40,858 nucleotides of DNA, taken from contig CASFNA010000018.1 in the NCBI GenBank assembly GCA_949295905.1, forward strand, positions 1 to 40,858. The letters run 5' to 3'. The notes under the pieces are model-generated. The model did not search any database, had not been told where the DNA came from, and worked only from the letters and a program-made list of their open reading frames with translations. The position numbers and the translations under genes are program-made. The DNA comes from an uncultured Prevotellaceae bacterium. Its GTDB lineage: Bacteria > Bacteroidota > Bacteroidia > Bacteroidales > Bacteroidaceae. Within the stretch, counting starts at the first letter, position 1, and each line of letters begins with the position of its first letter. Shown here piece by piece: positions 1-6,993 of the stretch.

Positions 1-1
1 T

Positions 2-103
2 CCACTTGGTGATGTCCGCACGGAGCATTTCATGCGGATAACGAAGAAGGAATGGGAGGTGAATAAAGTTTGGATTCAACCTGAAATAAGCGATAACAAA
101 TGA
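2..103 (+). CDS. 3' end of a gene of unknown function (partial)
   Basis: An open frame runs in from the left edge and ends at the TGA at 101-103, giving the last 33 residues of a protein that ends ...WIQPEISDNK. The tail is charged and shows no motif I recognise, so no function is proposed. It is read rightward and converges on the leftward xth/KilA-N unit; a hairpin terminator at 217-251 could serve both. The frame could be chance, since only 33 codons are visible. Confidence 0.45.
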   Translation, partial: PLGDVRTEHFMRITKKEWEVNKVWIQPEISDNK

Positions 104-216
104 AACCTTCCTCTTTTACTCCTTTGGGGATGAACAGTAATTTATATTCGTAAGAGTTACCCGAACAAGCAAAGCGATGCATGTCACGGCAAGTAAGAAG
201 GTTGTTACTTTAACTG

Positions 217-252
217 AAAAGGTGCATAGGCTGTGTAGCCTTGCACCTTTTT
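217..252. terminator. Bidirectional hairpin terminator
   Basis: A ten-base-pair outer stem (AAAAGGTGCA at 217-226 with its complement at 242-251) encloses a second stem (AGGCT at 228-232 with AGCCT at 237-241) and a GTGT loop. T runs occur on both strands, so it can end the rightward gene at 2-103 and the leftward xth/KilA-N transcript. Confidence 0.75.
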
Positions 253-269
253 ATAATTATTATTTTATT

Positions 270-462
270 ACAGCACCAGCTCCACGGGGCAATGGTCGGA
301 GCCATAGATTTCGTTGTGGATGCTGGCTGATTTGATTTTGTCTGCCAATCGGTTGGAGACGATGAAGTAATCGATGCGCCAGCCGGCGTTCTTTTCGCGA
401 GCGTGGAAGCGGTATGACCACCAGGAGTATGCGCCTTCGAGGTCGGGGGGAAGTGGCGGAAG
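270..462 (-). pseudogene. Duplicated, broken 3' end of xth
   Basis: This segment is a second copy of the last 193 bp of the intact xth gene (copy at 1310-1503). Apart from one missing base the copies differ at six positions, and all six are silent in the xth frame (for example TCA/TCC for Ser and CTC/CTT for Leu), so this copy diverged while it was still coding. A T present near 1489 is missing here (near 449), which breaks the reading frame, and no start codon remains. Similarity ends exactly at the xth stop codon on one side (270) and stops abruptly at 462 on the other, followed by 18 bp and the stop of the KilA-N gene. It is probably the original xth 3' end, displaced by the KilA-N insertion, because the likely original terminator lies just beyond it. 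Confidence 0.9.
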
Positions 463-480
463 CTTTTTCTTGTTTAATGG

Positions 481-1287
481 CTATTTGAGCAATTTTCTAT
501 TGTCGTTATCGCCGCTTTCCAATATTTTCATTTGATGAATGGCGATTTGATTTAGTTTGATGATACGTTCGCTTTGCGGTATGCATTGTTCGATAAATAC
601 GGCGTTTAGGTTTTCCATATTAGACAGGCATATTAGTTCGTTGATGGTGGCATAATCACGAATATTGCCTTTCAATTCAGGGTTGGCTTCCCTCCATTGC
701 TTTGCTGTCATGCCGAACATTGCAACATTTAGCACGTCAGCTTCATTTGCATATATGATATTTGCTTGTGCTGGGGTGACTTCTTTGGGGATAAGGTTCT
801 GCTTGATGGCATCTGTATGTATGCGGTAATTTATTTTTGACAGTTCGCGTTTTGCCGACCAACCGAGCAGCTGCTGTTCCTCACTTTTTAACCTTTGGTA
901 TTCCTTAATGAGAAGTAGTTGGAATTTAGGTGAAATCCACATACCGAAGTGATATGCTATGTCACGATGTGCGTATGTGCCGCCATAGCGTCCAGCCTTG
1001 GAGTAAATGCCTATAGCGTTTGTCCGTTCAATCCACGTCTTTACAGAGAGAACGAAATTGTTGCTTCCTGCTGCATTTTTAATTGTACCGAATTCGGTAC
1101 AATTAAAATCAGTGTTATACAATATTTCCCATTCTCCAAGATATTCGATTGTACTTTTGAGGCTAAGCCAACGGAATATGATATGCTCTTGCAGTTGGCT
1201 TCGTGCCATATCTGTAAGGCTGATATAATCCTCGTCATTATATTTGACGATGTTTATATCAGTGTTTTGAACTGTTATTTTTGCCAT
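481..1287 (-). CDS. KilA-N domain DNA-binding protein
   Basis: This encodes a 268-residue protein with an N-terminal KilA-N domain (about residues 8-130), a helix-turn-helix-related DNA-binding fold common in phages and in Bacteroidota genomes. Recognisable pieces are YNDEDYISLTDMAR near the start, FGTIKNAAG near residue 68, VKTWIERTNAIGI, and GRYGGTYAHRDIAYHFGMWIS. The C-terminal half is less conserved and may be an effector or partner-binding region. The start ATG is at 1285-1287, only 20 nt after the xth stop, so it probably depends on read-through from xth. The gene is clearly more AT-rich than its neighbours and is flanked by a direct duplication of the xth 3' end, both signs of recent acquisition. 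Its biological role is unknown; antirepressor or phage-defence roles are guesses. Confidence 0.9.
   Translation of the reverse strand: MAKITVQNTDINIVKYNDEDYISLTDMARSQLQEHIIFRWLSLKSTIEYLGEWEILYNTDFNCTEFGTIKNAAGSNNFVLSVKTWIERTNAIGIYSKAGRYGGTYAHRDIAYHFGMWISPKFQLLLIKEYQRLKSEEQQLLGWSAKRELSKINYRIHTDAIKQNLIPKEVTPAQANIIYANEADVLNVAMFGMTAKQWREANPELKGNIRDYATINELICLSNMENLNAVFIEQCIPQSERIIKLNQIAIHQMKILESGDNDNRKLLK
1077..1108. repeat. 32-bp perfect palindrome inside the KilA-N gene
   Basis: The sequence is its own reverse complement over 32 bp (half-site TTTTAATTGTACCGAA, centre between 1092 and 1093). Because it is palindromic, both strands encode the same peptide, FNCTEFGTIK, in the corresponding frame. 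The peptide belongs to a conserved part of the KilA-N domain, so protein constraint explains some of the identity, but not the silent positions or the flanking T4/A4 pairs. It could be an operator, a cruciform or a recombination site. Confidence 0.85.
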
Positions 1288-1307
1288 GGATATATGGTCC
1301 GGTTATA

Positions 1308-2057
1308 TTATAACACCAGCTCTACGGGGCAATGGTCGGAGCCATAGATTTCGTTGTGGATGCTGGCTGATTTGATTTTGTCTGCCAATCGGTTGGAGAC
1401 GATGAAGTAATCGATGCGCCAGCCGGCGTTCTTTTCGCGAGCGTGGAAGCGGTAGGACCACCATGAGTATGCGCCTTCAAGGTCGGGGTGGAAGTGGCGG
1501 AAGGTGTCGGTGAAGCCGGAGGAGAGCAGGTCTGTAAATTTCTCGCGCTCCTCGTCGGTGAAGCCGGCGTTGCGGCGGTTGGTCTTCGGGTTCTTAAGGT
1601 CTATTTCCTTGTGTGCCACGTTCATGTCGCCGCAGGCGATGACGGGCTTCACTGCGTCGAGCTTCAGCAGGTATTCACGGAAGTCGTCTTCCCACTTCAT
1701 GCGGTAGTCGAGGCGTCGCAGGCCGTCTTGTGAGTTTGGCGTGTAGACGGTGACGAGGTAGAAGTCGGGCGTTTCGAGCGTTATTACGCGCCCTTCGTGG
1801 TCGTGCTCGTCGATGCCGATGCCGTAGGCGACGCTCAAAGGCTCATGTTTGGTGAATATGGCCGTGCCCGAATAGCCTTTCTTTTCGGCGTAGTTCCAGT
1901 ACGACTTGTAGCCGTCGAATGCCAAGTCGAGCTGTCCTTGCTGCATCTTTGTTTCCTGAAGGCAGAAAAAATCGGCGTCGAGCTGCTTGAAGGCGTCGCT
2001 GAAGCCCTTGCCCTCGCAGGCGCGGAGGCCGTTGACGTTCCATGATATTAGTTTCAT
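1308..2057 (-). CDS. xth: Exodeoxyribonuclease III
   Basis: ExoIII-family AP endonuclease and 3'-5' exonuclease of the endonuclease/exonuclease/phosphatase fold, acting in base-excision repair. The 249-residue product begins [13 protein letters not shown], which is the standard family start; the frame stays open 30 codons upstream, but that part crosses an inverted repeat and is rejected. Expected metal and catalytic motifs are all present: [38 protein letters not shown] and SDHCPVEL at the C terminus. The last 193 bp are duplicated at 270-462, and a KilA-N gene is inserted directly after the stop codon. The gene itself is intact and should be functional. Confidence 0.96.
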   Translation of the reverse strand: MKLISWNVNGLRACEGKGFSDAFKQLDADFFCLQETKMQQGQLDLAFDGYKSYWNYAEKKGYSGTAIFTKHEPLSVAYGIGIDEHDHEGRVITLETPDFYLVTVYTPNSQDGLRRLDYRMKWEDDFREYLLKLDAVKPVIACGDMNVAHKEIDLKNPKTNRRNAGFTDEEREKFTDLLSSGFTDTFRHFHPDLEGAYSWWSYRFHAREKNAGWRIDYFIVSNRLADKIKSASIHNEIYGSDHCPVELVL

Positions 2058-2074
2058 GTTATTTGTAATTAAAG

Positions 2075-2178
2075 ACCCACCCCAACCCTCCCGAAGGGAG
2101 GGAGTTTGATTACCTGTTGTGGTTTGTATTCCATCAAGGCATTCCAAGCTCCCTCCCTTCGGGAGGGTTGGGGTGGGT
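2075..2178. repeat. Paired inverted repeat (REP-like), 30-bp arms
   Basis: Two perfect 30-bp arms (2075-2104 and 2149-2178) in inverted orientation are separated by 44 bp. Each arm contains its own small hairpin, CCCTCCCGAAGGGAGGG. It fills the gap between ribH and xth. The layout (two hairpin units head to head) is that of repetitive extragenic elements, and it may also attenuate transcription from ribH into xth. Confidence 0.85.
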
Positions 2179-2205
2179 GTTTGTTGTGTATCTTAATTAA
2201 TATGT

Positions 2206-2682
2206 TTAGAATTTCGCCATCTTTATGGCGTCTATGGCGCATTCGTCGCCCTTGTTGCCGAGGCGTCCGCCGCTACGGTCTTTGGCCTGTTGCAGGTCGT
2301 TGGTGGTGAGCAGGCCGTAGATTACGGGTATTTCGCTCTTGGCGTTGAGTTTGGCAATGCCGTATGTCACGCCCTGGCAGATGTAGTCGAAGTGCGGAGT
2401 CTCGCCGCGGATGACGCTACCGAGAATTATTATTGCGTCATATCCGCCGTTGAGTGTCATCTGGTGAGCACCGTAAATAAGCTCGAAGCTGCCCGGAACG
2501 GTCTTTACGTGGATGTTCTCCGGCAGTGCGCCGTGCTTCTCAAGTGTCTTCACCGCGCCGTCGAGCAGTGCGCCTGTGATTTCAGGATTCCACTCCGCCA
2601 CTACTATGCCGAAGCACATGTTGCTTGCATCGGGCACTTTTGTGGGGTCGTAGTCGGACAGGTTGTGCAGTGATGTCGCCAT
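2206..2682 (-). CDS. ribH: 6,7-dimethyl-8-ribityllumazine synthase
   Basis: Lumazine synthase joins 5-amino-6-ribitylaminouracil and 3,4-dihydroxy-2-butanone 4-phosphate in the penultimate step of riboflavin synthesis. The 158-residue length is normal. Diagnostic motifs are AEWNPEIT near residue 30 (substrate-stacking aromatic), [20 protein letters not shown] with the catalytic His, [17 protein letters not shown] and GNKGDECA. The ATG at 2680-2682 overlaps the stop of the upstream TPR gene by one base (TAATG), so the two are translationally coupled. No other rib gene is in the window. Confidence 0.97.
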   Translation of the reverse strand: MATSLHNLSDYDPTKVPDASNMCFGIVVAEWNPEITGALLDGAVKTLEKHGALPENIHVKTVPGSFELIYGAHQMTLNGGYDAIIILGSVIRGETPHFDYICQGVTYGIAKLNAKSEIPVIYGLLTTNDLQQAKDRSGGRLGNKGDECAIDAIKMAKF

Positions 2683-3377
2683 TATTTTACGGAAACTCGT
2701 TCGATGTACTTGTCAATTTCGCCGTAAACGGGAGAGTTGACATATTTTTTCTTGATGTCCTGATATATTTTCAGGGCCTCGTCCTTCTTGTTCTGGCTTT
2801 CAAGTATTTCGCCTGCCTGGATGAGGAAAGTGGGCGAGAGGCTGTTGTTGGCGTTGCCTTCTGCTTCGCCGTCGGCCATGCTTGCGGCCTTCTTCAAGTA
2901 TTCAACGGCCTTGTCAAGCTGCTTTACGTGGGCGTAAGCGTTGCCGAGAGCCGCGGTTGCGGCGGGACTAACCATTTCGTCATCAGCTGCGGAATATTTT
3001 TCAAGATACTTCACGGCATCGTTCCACTTGTCAAGGTTTGCGTAGCAAAGTCCGGCGTAGAGGTTGGCAAGGTTGCCTGCGTCGGTGCTGCTATAATCAG
3101 AAGCGATGTTGAGGAAGCCCTTGTAGCCTGTGCTGTCGCCCTTCAACGCCAGTTCAAACTGCTGGTTGGCGAAGTAGTCCTGGCCTTTTGCCAAGGCTGT
3201 GCTTGCCTCCTGCTCGCGCGGGCCTGATATGTAAGTCTCATAGCTTAACACGCCGGCGATGATGAGAATGACTACAACGATAGCTGCCGAGATTGCCTTC
3301 TTGTGCTTCAGGAAGACCGCTTCTTTCTGACTGAGGGCGTTTGTCTCCGCGCCCTGCTGTTCTTTAAGATTTGCCAT
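2682..3377 (-). CDS. Membrane-anchored TPR protein
   Basis: This is a 231-residue protein with a charged cytoplasmic N terminus, one transmembrane helix (about residues 30-48, [17 protein letters not shown]) and a periplasmic region of helical TPR-like repeats (about 60-225). Visible repeat cores include [40 protein letters not shown] and [18 protein letters not shown]. The topology resembles YfgM-type ancillary proteins of the periplasmic chaperone network, but that assignment is by layout only. The gene shares a promoter region with the divergent recF and is coupled to ribH. Confidence 0.85.
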   Translation of the reverse strand: MANLKEQQGAETNALSQKEAVFLKHKKAISAAIVVVILIIAGVLSYETYISGPREQEASTALAKGQDYFANQQFELALKGDSTGYKGFLNIASDYSSTDAGNLANLYAGLCYANLDKWNDAVKYLEKYSAADDEMVSPAATAALGNAYAHVKQLDKAVEYLKKAASMADGEAEGNANNSLSPTFLIQAGEILESQNKKDEALKIYQDIKKKYVNSPVYGEIDKYIERVSVK

Positions 3378-3417
3378 TTATGTTTATGATTTTTAATTAT
3401 CTGTGTATAAAGCGTGG

Positions 3418-3449
3418 CAAAATTACAGATTTTATCCTGAATATTGAAA
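3418..3449 (-). promoter_or_regulatory. Promoter of the TPR-ribH unit
   Basis: On the minus strand TAATTTTG (3425-3418) matches the Bacteroidota -7 box TAnnTTTG, with TTTC (3449-3446) 20 nt upstream in place of the -33 TTTG. The leader would be about 35 nt. Confidence 0.6.
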
Positions 3450-3465
3450 TTTATCGCTGACTTTT

Positions 3466-3496
3466 TTTGCTTTCAACGGCAAATGGAGTAACTTTG
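3466..3496 (+). promoter_or_regulatory. Promoter of recF
   Basis: TTTG at 3466-3469, a 19-nt spacer and TAACTTTG at 3489-3496 form a full match to the Bacteroidota sigma-ABfr consensus. Transcription would start near 3503, which makes a TTG start at 3505 unlikely and favours the ATG at 3520. It lies back to back with the TPR-ribH promoter. Confidence 0.8.
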
Positions 3497-3519
3497 CATG
3501 AAAGTTGAAGGGCAAGCTC

Positions 3520-4641
3520 ATGTTTCTAAGCAGGTTATCGATTATCAATTACAAGAACATTGAAGAGGCTGAACTTGCCTTTTCCCCCAAGTTGAATTGT
3601 TTTATAGGACACAACGGCGAGGGCAAGACAAACTTGCTCGACGCTGTGTATTACCTGTCGTTTTGCCGCAGTTCGTGCTCCGTGCCCGACTCGCAGGCGA
3701 TGCGACACGGGGCGGACTTCTTGATGCTTGACGGCCGTTATGTCAACGACGCAGGCGAGGACGAAAGCGTGTCGTGCGGCATGAAGCGCGGTCAGAAAAA
3801 GCATTTCAAGCGCAATAAGAAGGAGTACAAGAGGCTGTCCGCACACATCGGGCTTGTGCCTTTGATACTTGTTTCGCCGTCGGACACGGCTCTTATCGAG
3901 GGCGGAAGCGAGGAGCGGCGGCGGCTTATGGACGTTGTCATTTCGCAGTACGACCCTGCCTATATCGACGCCTTGACCCGTTACAACAAGGCTTTGCAGC
4001 AGCGCAATGCCATGTTGAGGGCCGAGGCCGAGCCTGACGGCGACCTGCTCGCGCTTTGGGAGGAGCAGATGGCGGCGGAGGGTGAGATAGTTTACGCCAA
4101 GCGCGATGCCTTCATACGCCAGCTTGTGCCGCTGTTCCAGCGTTATTACAGCAGCATCTCGCAGGACAAGGAGAGCGTATCGCTGGGCTATGTGTCGCAT
4201 TGCCAGCGCGGACCGCTGCTCGATGTCATCCGCCGCGACCGCCACAAAGACCGCGCCGTAGGCTATTCGCTCCACGGAATACACCGCGACGACCTGGAAA
4301 TGCTCATCGGCGGCTTTCCAATCCGCCGCGAGGGCAGCCAGGGGCAGAACAAGACGTTCGTCATCTCGTTGAAACTTGCCCAGTTTGAGTTCCTTCGCGG
4401 CATACGCGGTGGCGTCTGCCCAATCTTGCTTTTGGACGATATTTTCGACAAACTCGATGCCGACCGCGTGGAGCAGATTGTGCGCATAGTGGGTGGCGAC
4501 GGCTTCGGGCAAATCTTCATGACCGACACCAACCGCGAGCATCTTGACCGCATACTTGGAGGTAGTTCGTTGGATTACAGGCTGTTTTACGTTGAAAACG
4601 GCTCGATAAGGCGTAAGGAGGACGACGATGTTCAAGCGTGA
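3520..4641 (+). CDS. recF: DNA replication and repair protein RecF
   Basis: RecF is an SMC-like ABC ATPase that helps load RecA at gaps through RecR. From the ATG at 3520 the product is 373 residues and begins MFLSRLSIINYKNIEEAEL, as RecF proteins do. The Walker A motif is GHNGEGKTNL (residues 30-39), the signature region is EGSQGQNKTF, and Walker B is ILLLDDIFDKLD. An upstream in-frame TTG at 3505 exists but sits at the predicted transcription start. The last 14 bases overlap the downstream DUF721 gene, a pairing common in Bacteroidota. Confidence 0.95.
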   Translation: MFLSRLSIINYKNIEEAELAFSPKLNCFIGHNGEGKTNLLDAVYYLSFCRSSCSVPDSQAMRHGADFLMLDGRYVNDAGEDESVSCGMKRGQKKHFKRNKKEYKRLSAHIGLVPLILVSPSDTALIEGGSEERRRLMDVVISQYDPAYIDALTRYNKALQQRNAMLRAEAEPDGDLLALWEEQMAAEGEIVYAKRDAFIRQLVPLFQRYYSSISQDKESVSLGYVSHCQRGPLLDVIRRDRHKDRAVGYSLHGIHRDDLEMLIGGFPIRREGSQGQNKTFVISLKLAQFEFLRGIRGGVCPILLLDDIFDKLDADRVEQIVRIVGGDGFGQIFMTDTNREHLDRILGGSSLDYRLFYVENGSIRRKEDDDVQA

Positions 4642-4918
4642 CGTGCAGACTTTGGCCGACATCATAGCTCAATGCCTTAGGCATGACGGGCTGGAAACGC
4701 CCCTGATGCAGCGGCGGTTGATAGATGCGTGGGGCAAGGTGGCCGGCCGTGCCATCGAGAAATACACCGGTGAGAAGTTTATCCGCAACCAGACGCTTTT
4801 TGTGAAAATACTCAACCCCGCTCTGCGTGCCGACCTCGCGATGATGCGCGAGCGGCTTGTCAACAATCTGAACGTGGAGGTCGGGGCAAGGGTTATTAAC
4901 GATATAAAGTTTTATTGA
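4628..4918 (+). CDS. DUF721 (DciA-like) protein
   Basis: A 96-residue protein of the DUF721 family, which includes DciA, the ancestral loader of the replicative helicase. Typical features are RRLIDAWGKVAGRAIEKYT in the first half and LFVKILNPALRADLAMMRERLVNNLN in the second. The length fits the short Bacteroidota version. It overlaps the end of recF by 14 nt and should be co-translated with it, so the operon joins gap repair with replication restart or helicase loading. The helicase-loading role is inferred from the family, not shown here. Confidence 0.88.
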   Translation: MFKRDVQTLADIIAQCLRHDGLETPLMQRRLIDAWGKVAGRAIEKYTGEKFIRNQTLFVKILNPALRADLAMMRERLVNNLNVEVGARVINDIKFY

Positions 4919-5015
4919 GTGAAAAGTGAAAAACGAAAAGTGAAAAATCCATTTGCAATAACGATGGCTTGTCATGGCAAATGGATTTTTCACTTTTCGT
5001 TTTTCACTTTTCACT
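4918..5015. terminator. Long inverted repeat, bidirectional terminator
   Basis: Arms of 39 bp (4918-4956 and 4977-5015) are perfect complements around a 20-nt loop, made of GTGAAAA-type repeats with T runs on both strands. It sits between the convergent DUF721 and lacI-type genes. The right arm encodes the last residues and the stop codon (5004-5006) of the regulator. Confidence 0.85.
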
Positions 5016-6032
5016 TTTAATTCTCTTGTCCGAGCTTTCCCTTATTTTCAGTATCATCGGCACCACTTCCTTGTATATTTTCTTGTCCCCGGCGATGTTT
5101 TTCAGCAGCAGTTCGCAGGCGCGTTCTCCTGTAAGATGCGCTTGGTCCATTATGGCCGAGAGTTTAGGCGTGACGAAGAATGACGTGTCGGTCTCTGTGA
5201 AACCGATTATTGCAACGTCTTCGGGAATGCGCAGGCCGAGCGACTTGATGGCGTCGAAGGCGGCGTAAGTTATTATATCGTTGAAGGCGAGGATTGCATC
5301 GGGACGGTCGTCGCGCTTCAGCATCTCAATGGTTGTATCGCGTGCATAGTTGAAGTCGATGTTTCCGTTGACGATGATGGAGCGGTCTATCTCGATGCCT
5401 CGTTCGCGGAGAGCTTCCAGGTAGCCGTGTTTGCGGCGCTTCATCATGTCTAAGTGTTGCGGCCCTCCGATGAAGGCAATGCGCCGGCTGCCGGTGTCGA
5501 TGAGGTGCAGGGTGGCTTCCTTGGCGGCCTCGTCGCCGTTGGCCGTTACCGACGAGAACATGTCAGGCAGGCATGTCCGCGCGAAGAACACGAGCGGTAT
5601 GCCCATTTCGTTTATCTCGACGAAGTGCGAATAGTCGATGGTGTCTTGCGCCAGGCAGGCTATTATGCCTACAACGTACATGCCTACGAAGTTGTCTATG
5701 GCCTTTTCCTCGCGAAGATGGTCTTCATGGCTGTTGGCCGCAATCACTGCATATCCGGCTTTCGTGGCATAGTCTTCTATGCCGTCGAGCACGGCGGCGT
5801 AGTAGTGTGTTACGAGGTTGGGCACCACGACACCTATCACGTTGGGTGTTTTCCTTCTTAAGCTCTGTGCGAACGGGTTGGGGCGGTAGTTCAGTTTTTT
5901 AGCCAAAGCCTTCACTTTGTCCCTCAGTTCTTCGCCTACCTCGTGGCTGTCCCTTAGTGCGCGCGACACGGTGGCTATGCTCACGCCAAGCTGTTCAGCC
6001 ATCTCTTTCAAAGACGTCCTGCGTTGTTTCAT
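5004..6032 (-). CDS. LacI-family transcriptional regulator
   Basis: A 342-residue regulator with an N-terminal helix-turn-helix (about residues 5-28, LKEMAEQLGVSIATVSRALRD), a hinge helix ending in NPFAQSLRRK, and a periplasmic-binding-protein-like effector domain from about 64 to 330. Family landmarks include GVVVPNLVTHYYAAVLDGIE, the GGPQHLDMMKRRKHGY segment and DAILAFNDIITYAAFDAI. The C terminus (KRIKSEK) is written by the terminator repeat. It is monocistronic, and a palindromic LacI-type operator overlaps its own promoter, so autorepression is likely. No sugar-utilisation gene is adjacent, so the effector cannot be guessed. Confidence 0.94.
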   Translation of the reverse strand: MKQRRTSLKEMAEQLGVSIATVSRALRDSHEVGEELRDKVKALAKKLNYRPNPFAQSLRRKTPNVIGVVVPNLVTHYYAAVLDGIEDYATKAGYAVIAANSHEDHLREEKAIDNFVGMYVVGIIACLAQDTIDYSHFVEINEMGIPLVFFARTCLPDMFSSVTANGDEAAKEATLHLIDTGSRRIAFIGGPQHLDMMKRRKHGYLEALRERGIEIDRSIIVNGNIDFNYARDTTIEMLKRDDRPDAILAFNDIITYAAFDAIKSLGLRIPEDVAIIGFTETDTSFFVTPKLSAIMDQAHLTGERACELLLKNIAGDKKIYKEVVPMILKIRESSDKRIKSEK

Positions 6033-6062
6033 CGATACTAAATTCTAAAGACCATTCCTATG

Positions 6063-6093
6063 CAAAGTTAATAAAAACGGTGAAATACGCAAA
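6063..6093 (-). promoter_or_regulatory. Promoter of the LacI-type regulator
   Basis: On the minus strand TTTG (6093-6090), a 19-nt spacer and TAACTTTG (6070-6063) match the Bacteroidota promoter exactly. Leader about 25-30 nt. Confidence 0.8.
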
Positions 6094-6103
6094 CGTTTAC
6101 GTA
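6086..6103. promoter_or_regulatory. LacI-type operator
   Basis: TACGCAAACGTTTACGTA is an 18-bp palindrome with one mismatched pair, centred on the CG step typical of LacI-family operators. It covers the -33 box of the regulator's own promoter, so bound repressor would block RNA polymerase. Confidence 0.75.
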
Positions 6104-6212
6104 AAAAAATAGTTTTGTGGTGTAAAAAAATGTAAATAGCAACTTGGCGGCATGCCTGGCACCGTGTGTAAGAATGTGTGTCAATATGTCATTTGATGTT
6201 ATGCGCGTTGCC

Positions 6213-6300
6213 AAAAGCGGCTTTTGTATGTGTCAAAGGCCGTCAATGGGCATGTCAAAGGCCGTCTTTCGCAATGTGAAAGACGGCCTTTTGTAACGTG
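6213..6300. repeat. 22-bp-phased repeat array A (4 units)
   Basis: Near-palindromic cores start at about 6213, 6235, 6257 and 6279, with 22 bp between them. The best copies are AAAGGCCGTCTTT (6257) and its reverse form AAAGACGGCCTTT (6279). The array fills the gap between the 3' end of the thioesterase gene and the lacI-type promoter region. The rest of 6104-6355 shows no gene. Confidence 0.85.
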
Positions 6301-6355
6301 TTGGATTTCAATGTGTTGCGTAAGTGCTTGTGGCTGACATTATGTCAGCCATCGG

Positions 6356-6841
6356 TTACATGGGCAGAAGCTCGTCGCCATCAAGCTCGCATGACGTAAA
6401 GCCCATTTCCTCTGCCTTCTTTTTGTCGAATGCAAAGTATACGGCGCGCGCCTCTACGCACACCTCGCCGTGCGAGTTCTCTATCCTTACGTCTATTGTC
6501 ACGAGGTTGCGCCGCTGCTCGGCGATACGTCCGCGCACGGTTATTTGTCCCTCGGTGGTCATCACGGGCTTCTTGTAACGCAGTTCGAGCTTGCTGGTCA
6601 TTCCCGTTGTCTGTAGCTTGCGGAACATAGTCCAGGCTGCCGTCTCGTCGGCCATGGTGGCCAGTATGCCTCCGTGCATGGTGTCAAACCAGCCTTGGTA
6701 GTGAGTCTTCGGGTTCCAGAAGCTTATTACTTCGTCGCCGTCTTCGTAAAACTCCATGTGTATTCCGATGGGGTTTGCCGGGCTGCACCCGAAGCAGTCG
6801 TAGCCTTCCCGGTGTGCAAAAGGATTCTTGATTTTTCTCAT
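6356..6841 (-). CDS. PaaI-type hotdog thioesterase
   Basis: A 161-residue single hotdog-fold protein. The N terminus has DCFGCSPANPIGIHMEF, the CFGC...NP.G motif of this thioesterase subgroup, followed by HYQGWFDTMHGGILATMADETAAW, where HGG and the acidic residue of the central helix are the usual catalytic elements. Members hydrolyse acyl- or aryl-CoA thioesters; the substrate is not predictable. It lies downstream of the DUF5686 gene across a 152-bp gap holding an imperfect inverted repeat, so it is probably a separate unit. Confidence 0.88.
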   Translation of the reverse strand: MRKIKNPFAHREGYDCFGCSPANPIGIHMEFYEDGDEVISFWNPKTHYQGWFDTMHGGILATMADETAAWTMFRKLQTTGMTSKLELRYKKPVMTTEGQITVRGRIAEQRRNLVTIDVRIENSHGEVCVEARAVYFAFDKKKAEEMGFTSCELDGDELLPM

Positions 6842-6861
6842 GGTCTTGTGTTTTGGGTAGT

Positions 6862-6986
6862 AAAAGCAGTAAGGAGTGAAGGAGTAAGCAGAGTTATACG
6901 GGCTGTCTTAATTGCTGCATTGTAGTTGTTTATTTTGCAAGTGGTAACCTACTTACTTCTTCTCTCCTTACTCCTTTATTGCTTTT
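6862..6986. repeat. Imperfect inverted repeat between DUF5686 and thioesterase genes
   Basis: The purine-rich segment 6862-6888 (AAAAGCAGTAAGGAG...) is mirrored by a pyrimidine-rich segment at about 6952-6986 with a few gaps. It could fold as a terminator for the leftward operon ending at 6994; pairing is imperfect, so this is tentative. Confidence 0.45.
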
Positions 6987-6993
6987 TAATATT

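Noticed and set aside
949-1347. 132-codon plus-strand frame across the KilA-N gene
   Set aside because: It shares the FNCTEFGTIK peptide only because the DNA there is palindromic; the rest is an antisense shadow.
2058-2147. Longer N-terminus of xth
   Set aside because: The extension crosses the REP-like inverted repeat, and the family start [10 protein letters not shown] lies at 2057.
3535-4665. 376-codon frame opposite recF
   Set aside because: Shadow frame with unlikely composition; recF on the other strand has all expected motifs.
6213-6300. 22-bp arrays as CRISPR arrays
   Set aside because: Repeats are short near-palindromes with only 7-9 variable bases between them, units are degenerate, orientation alternates and no cas gene is present.
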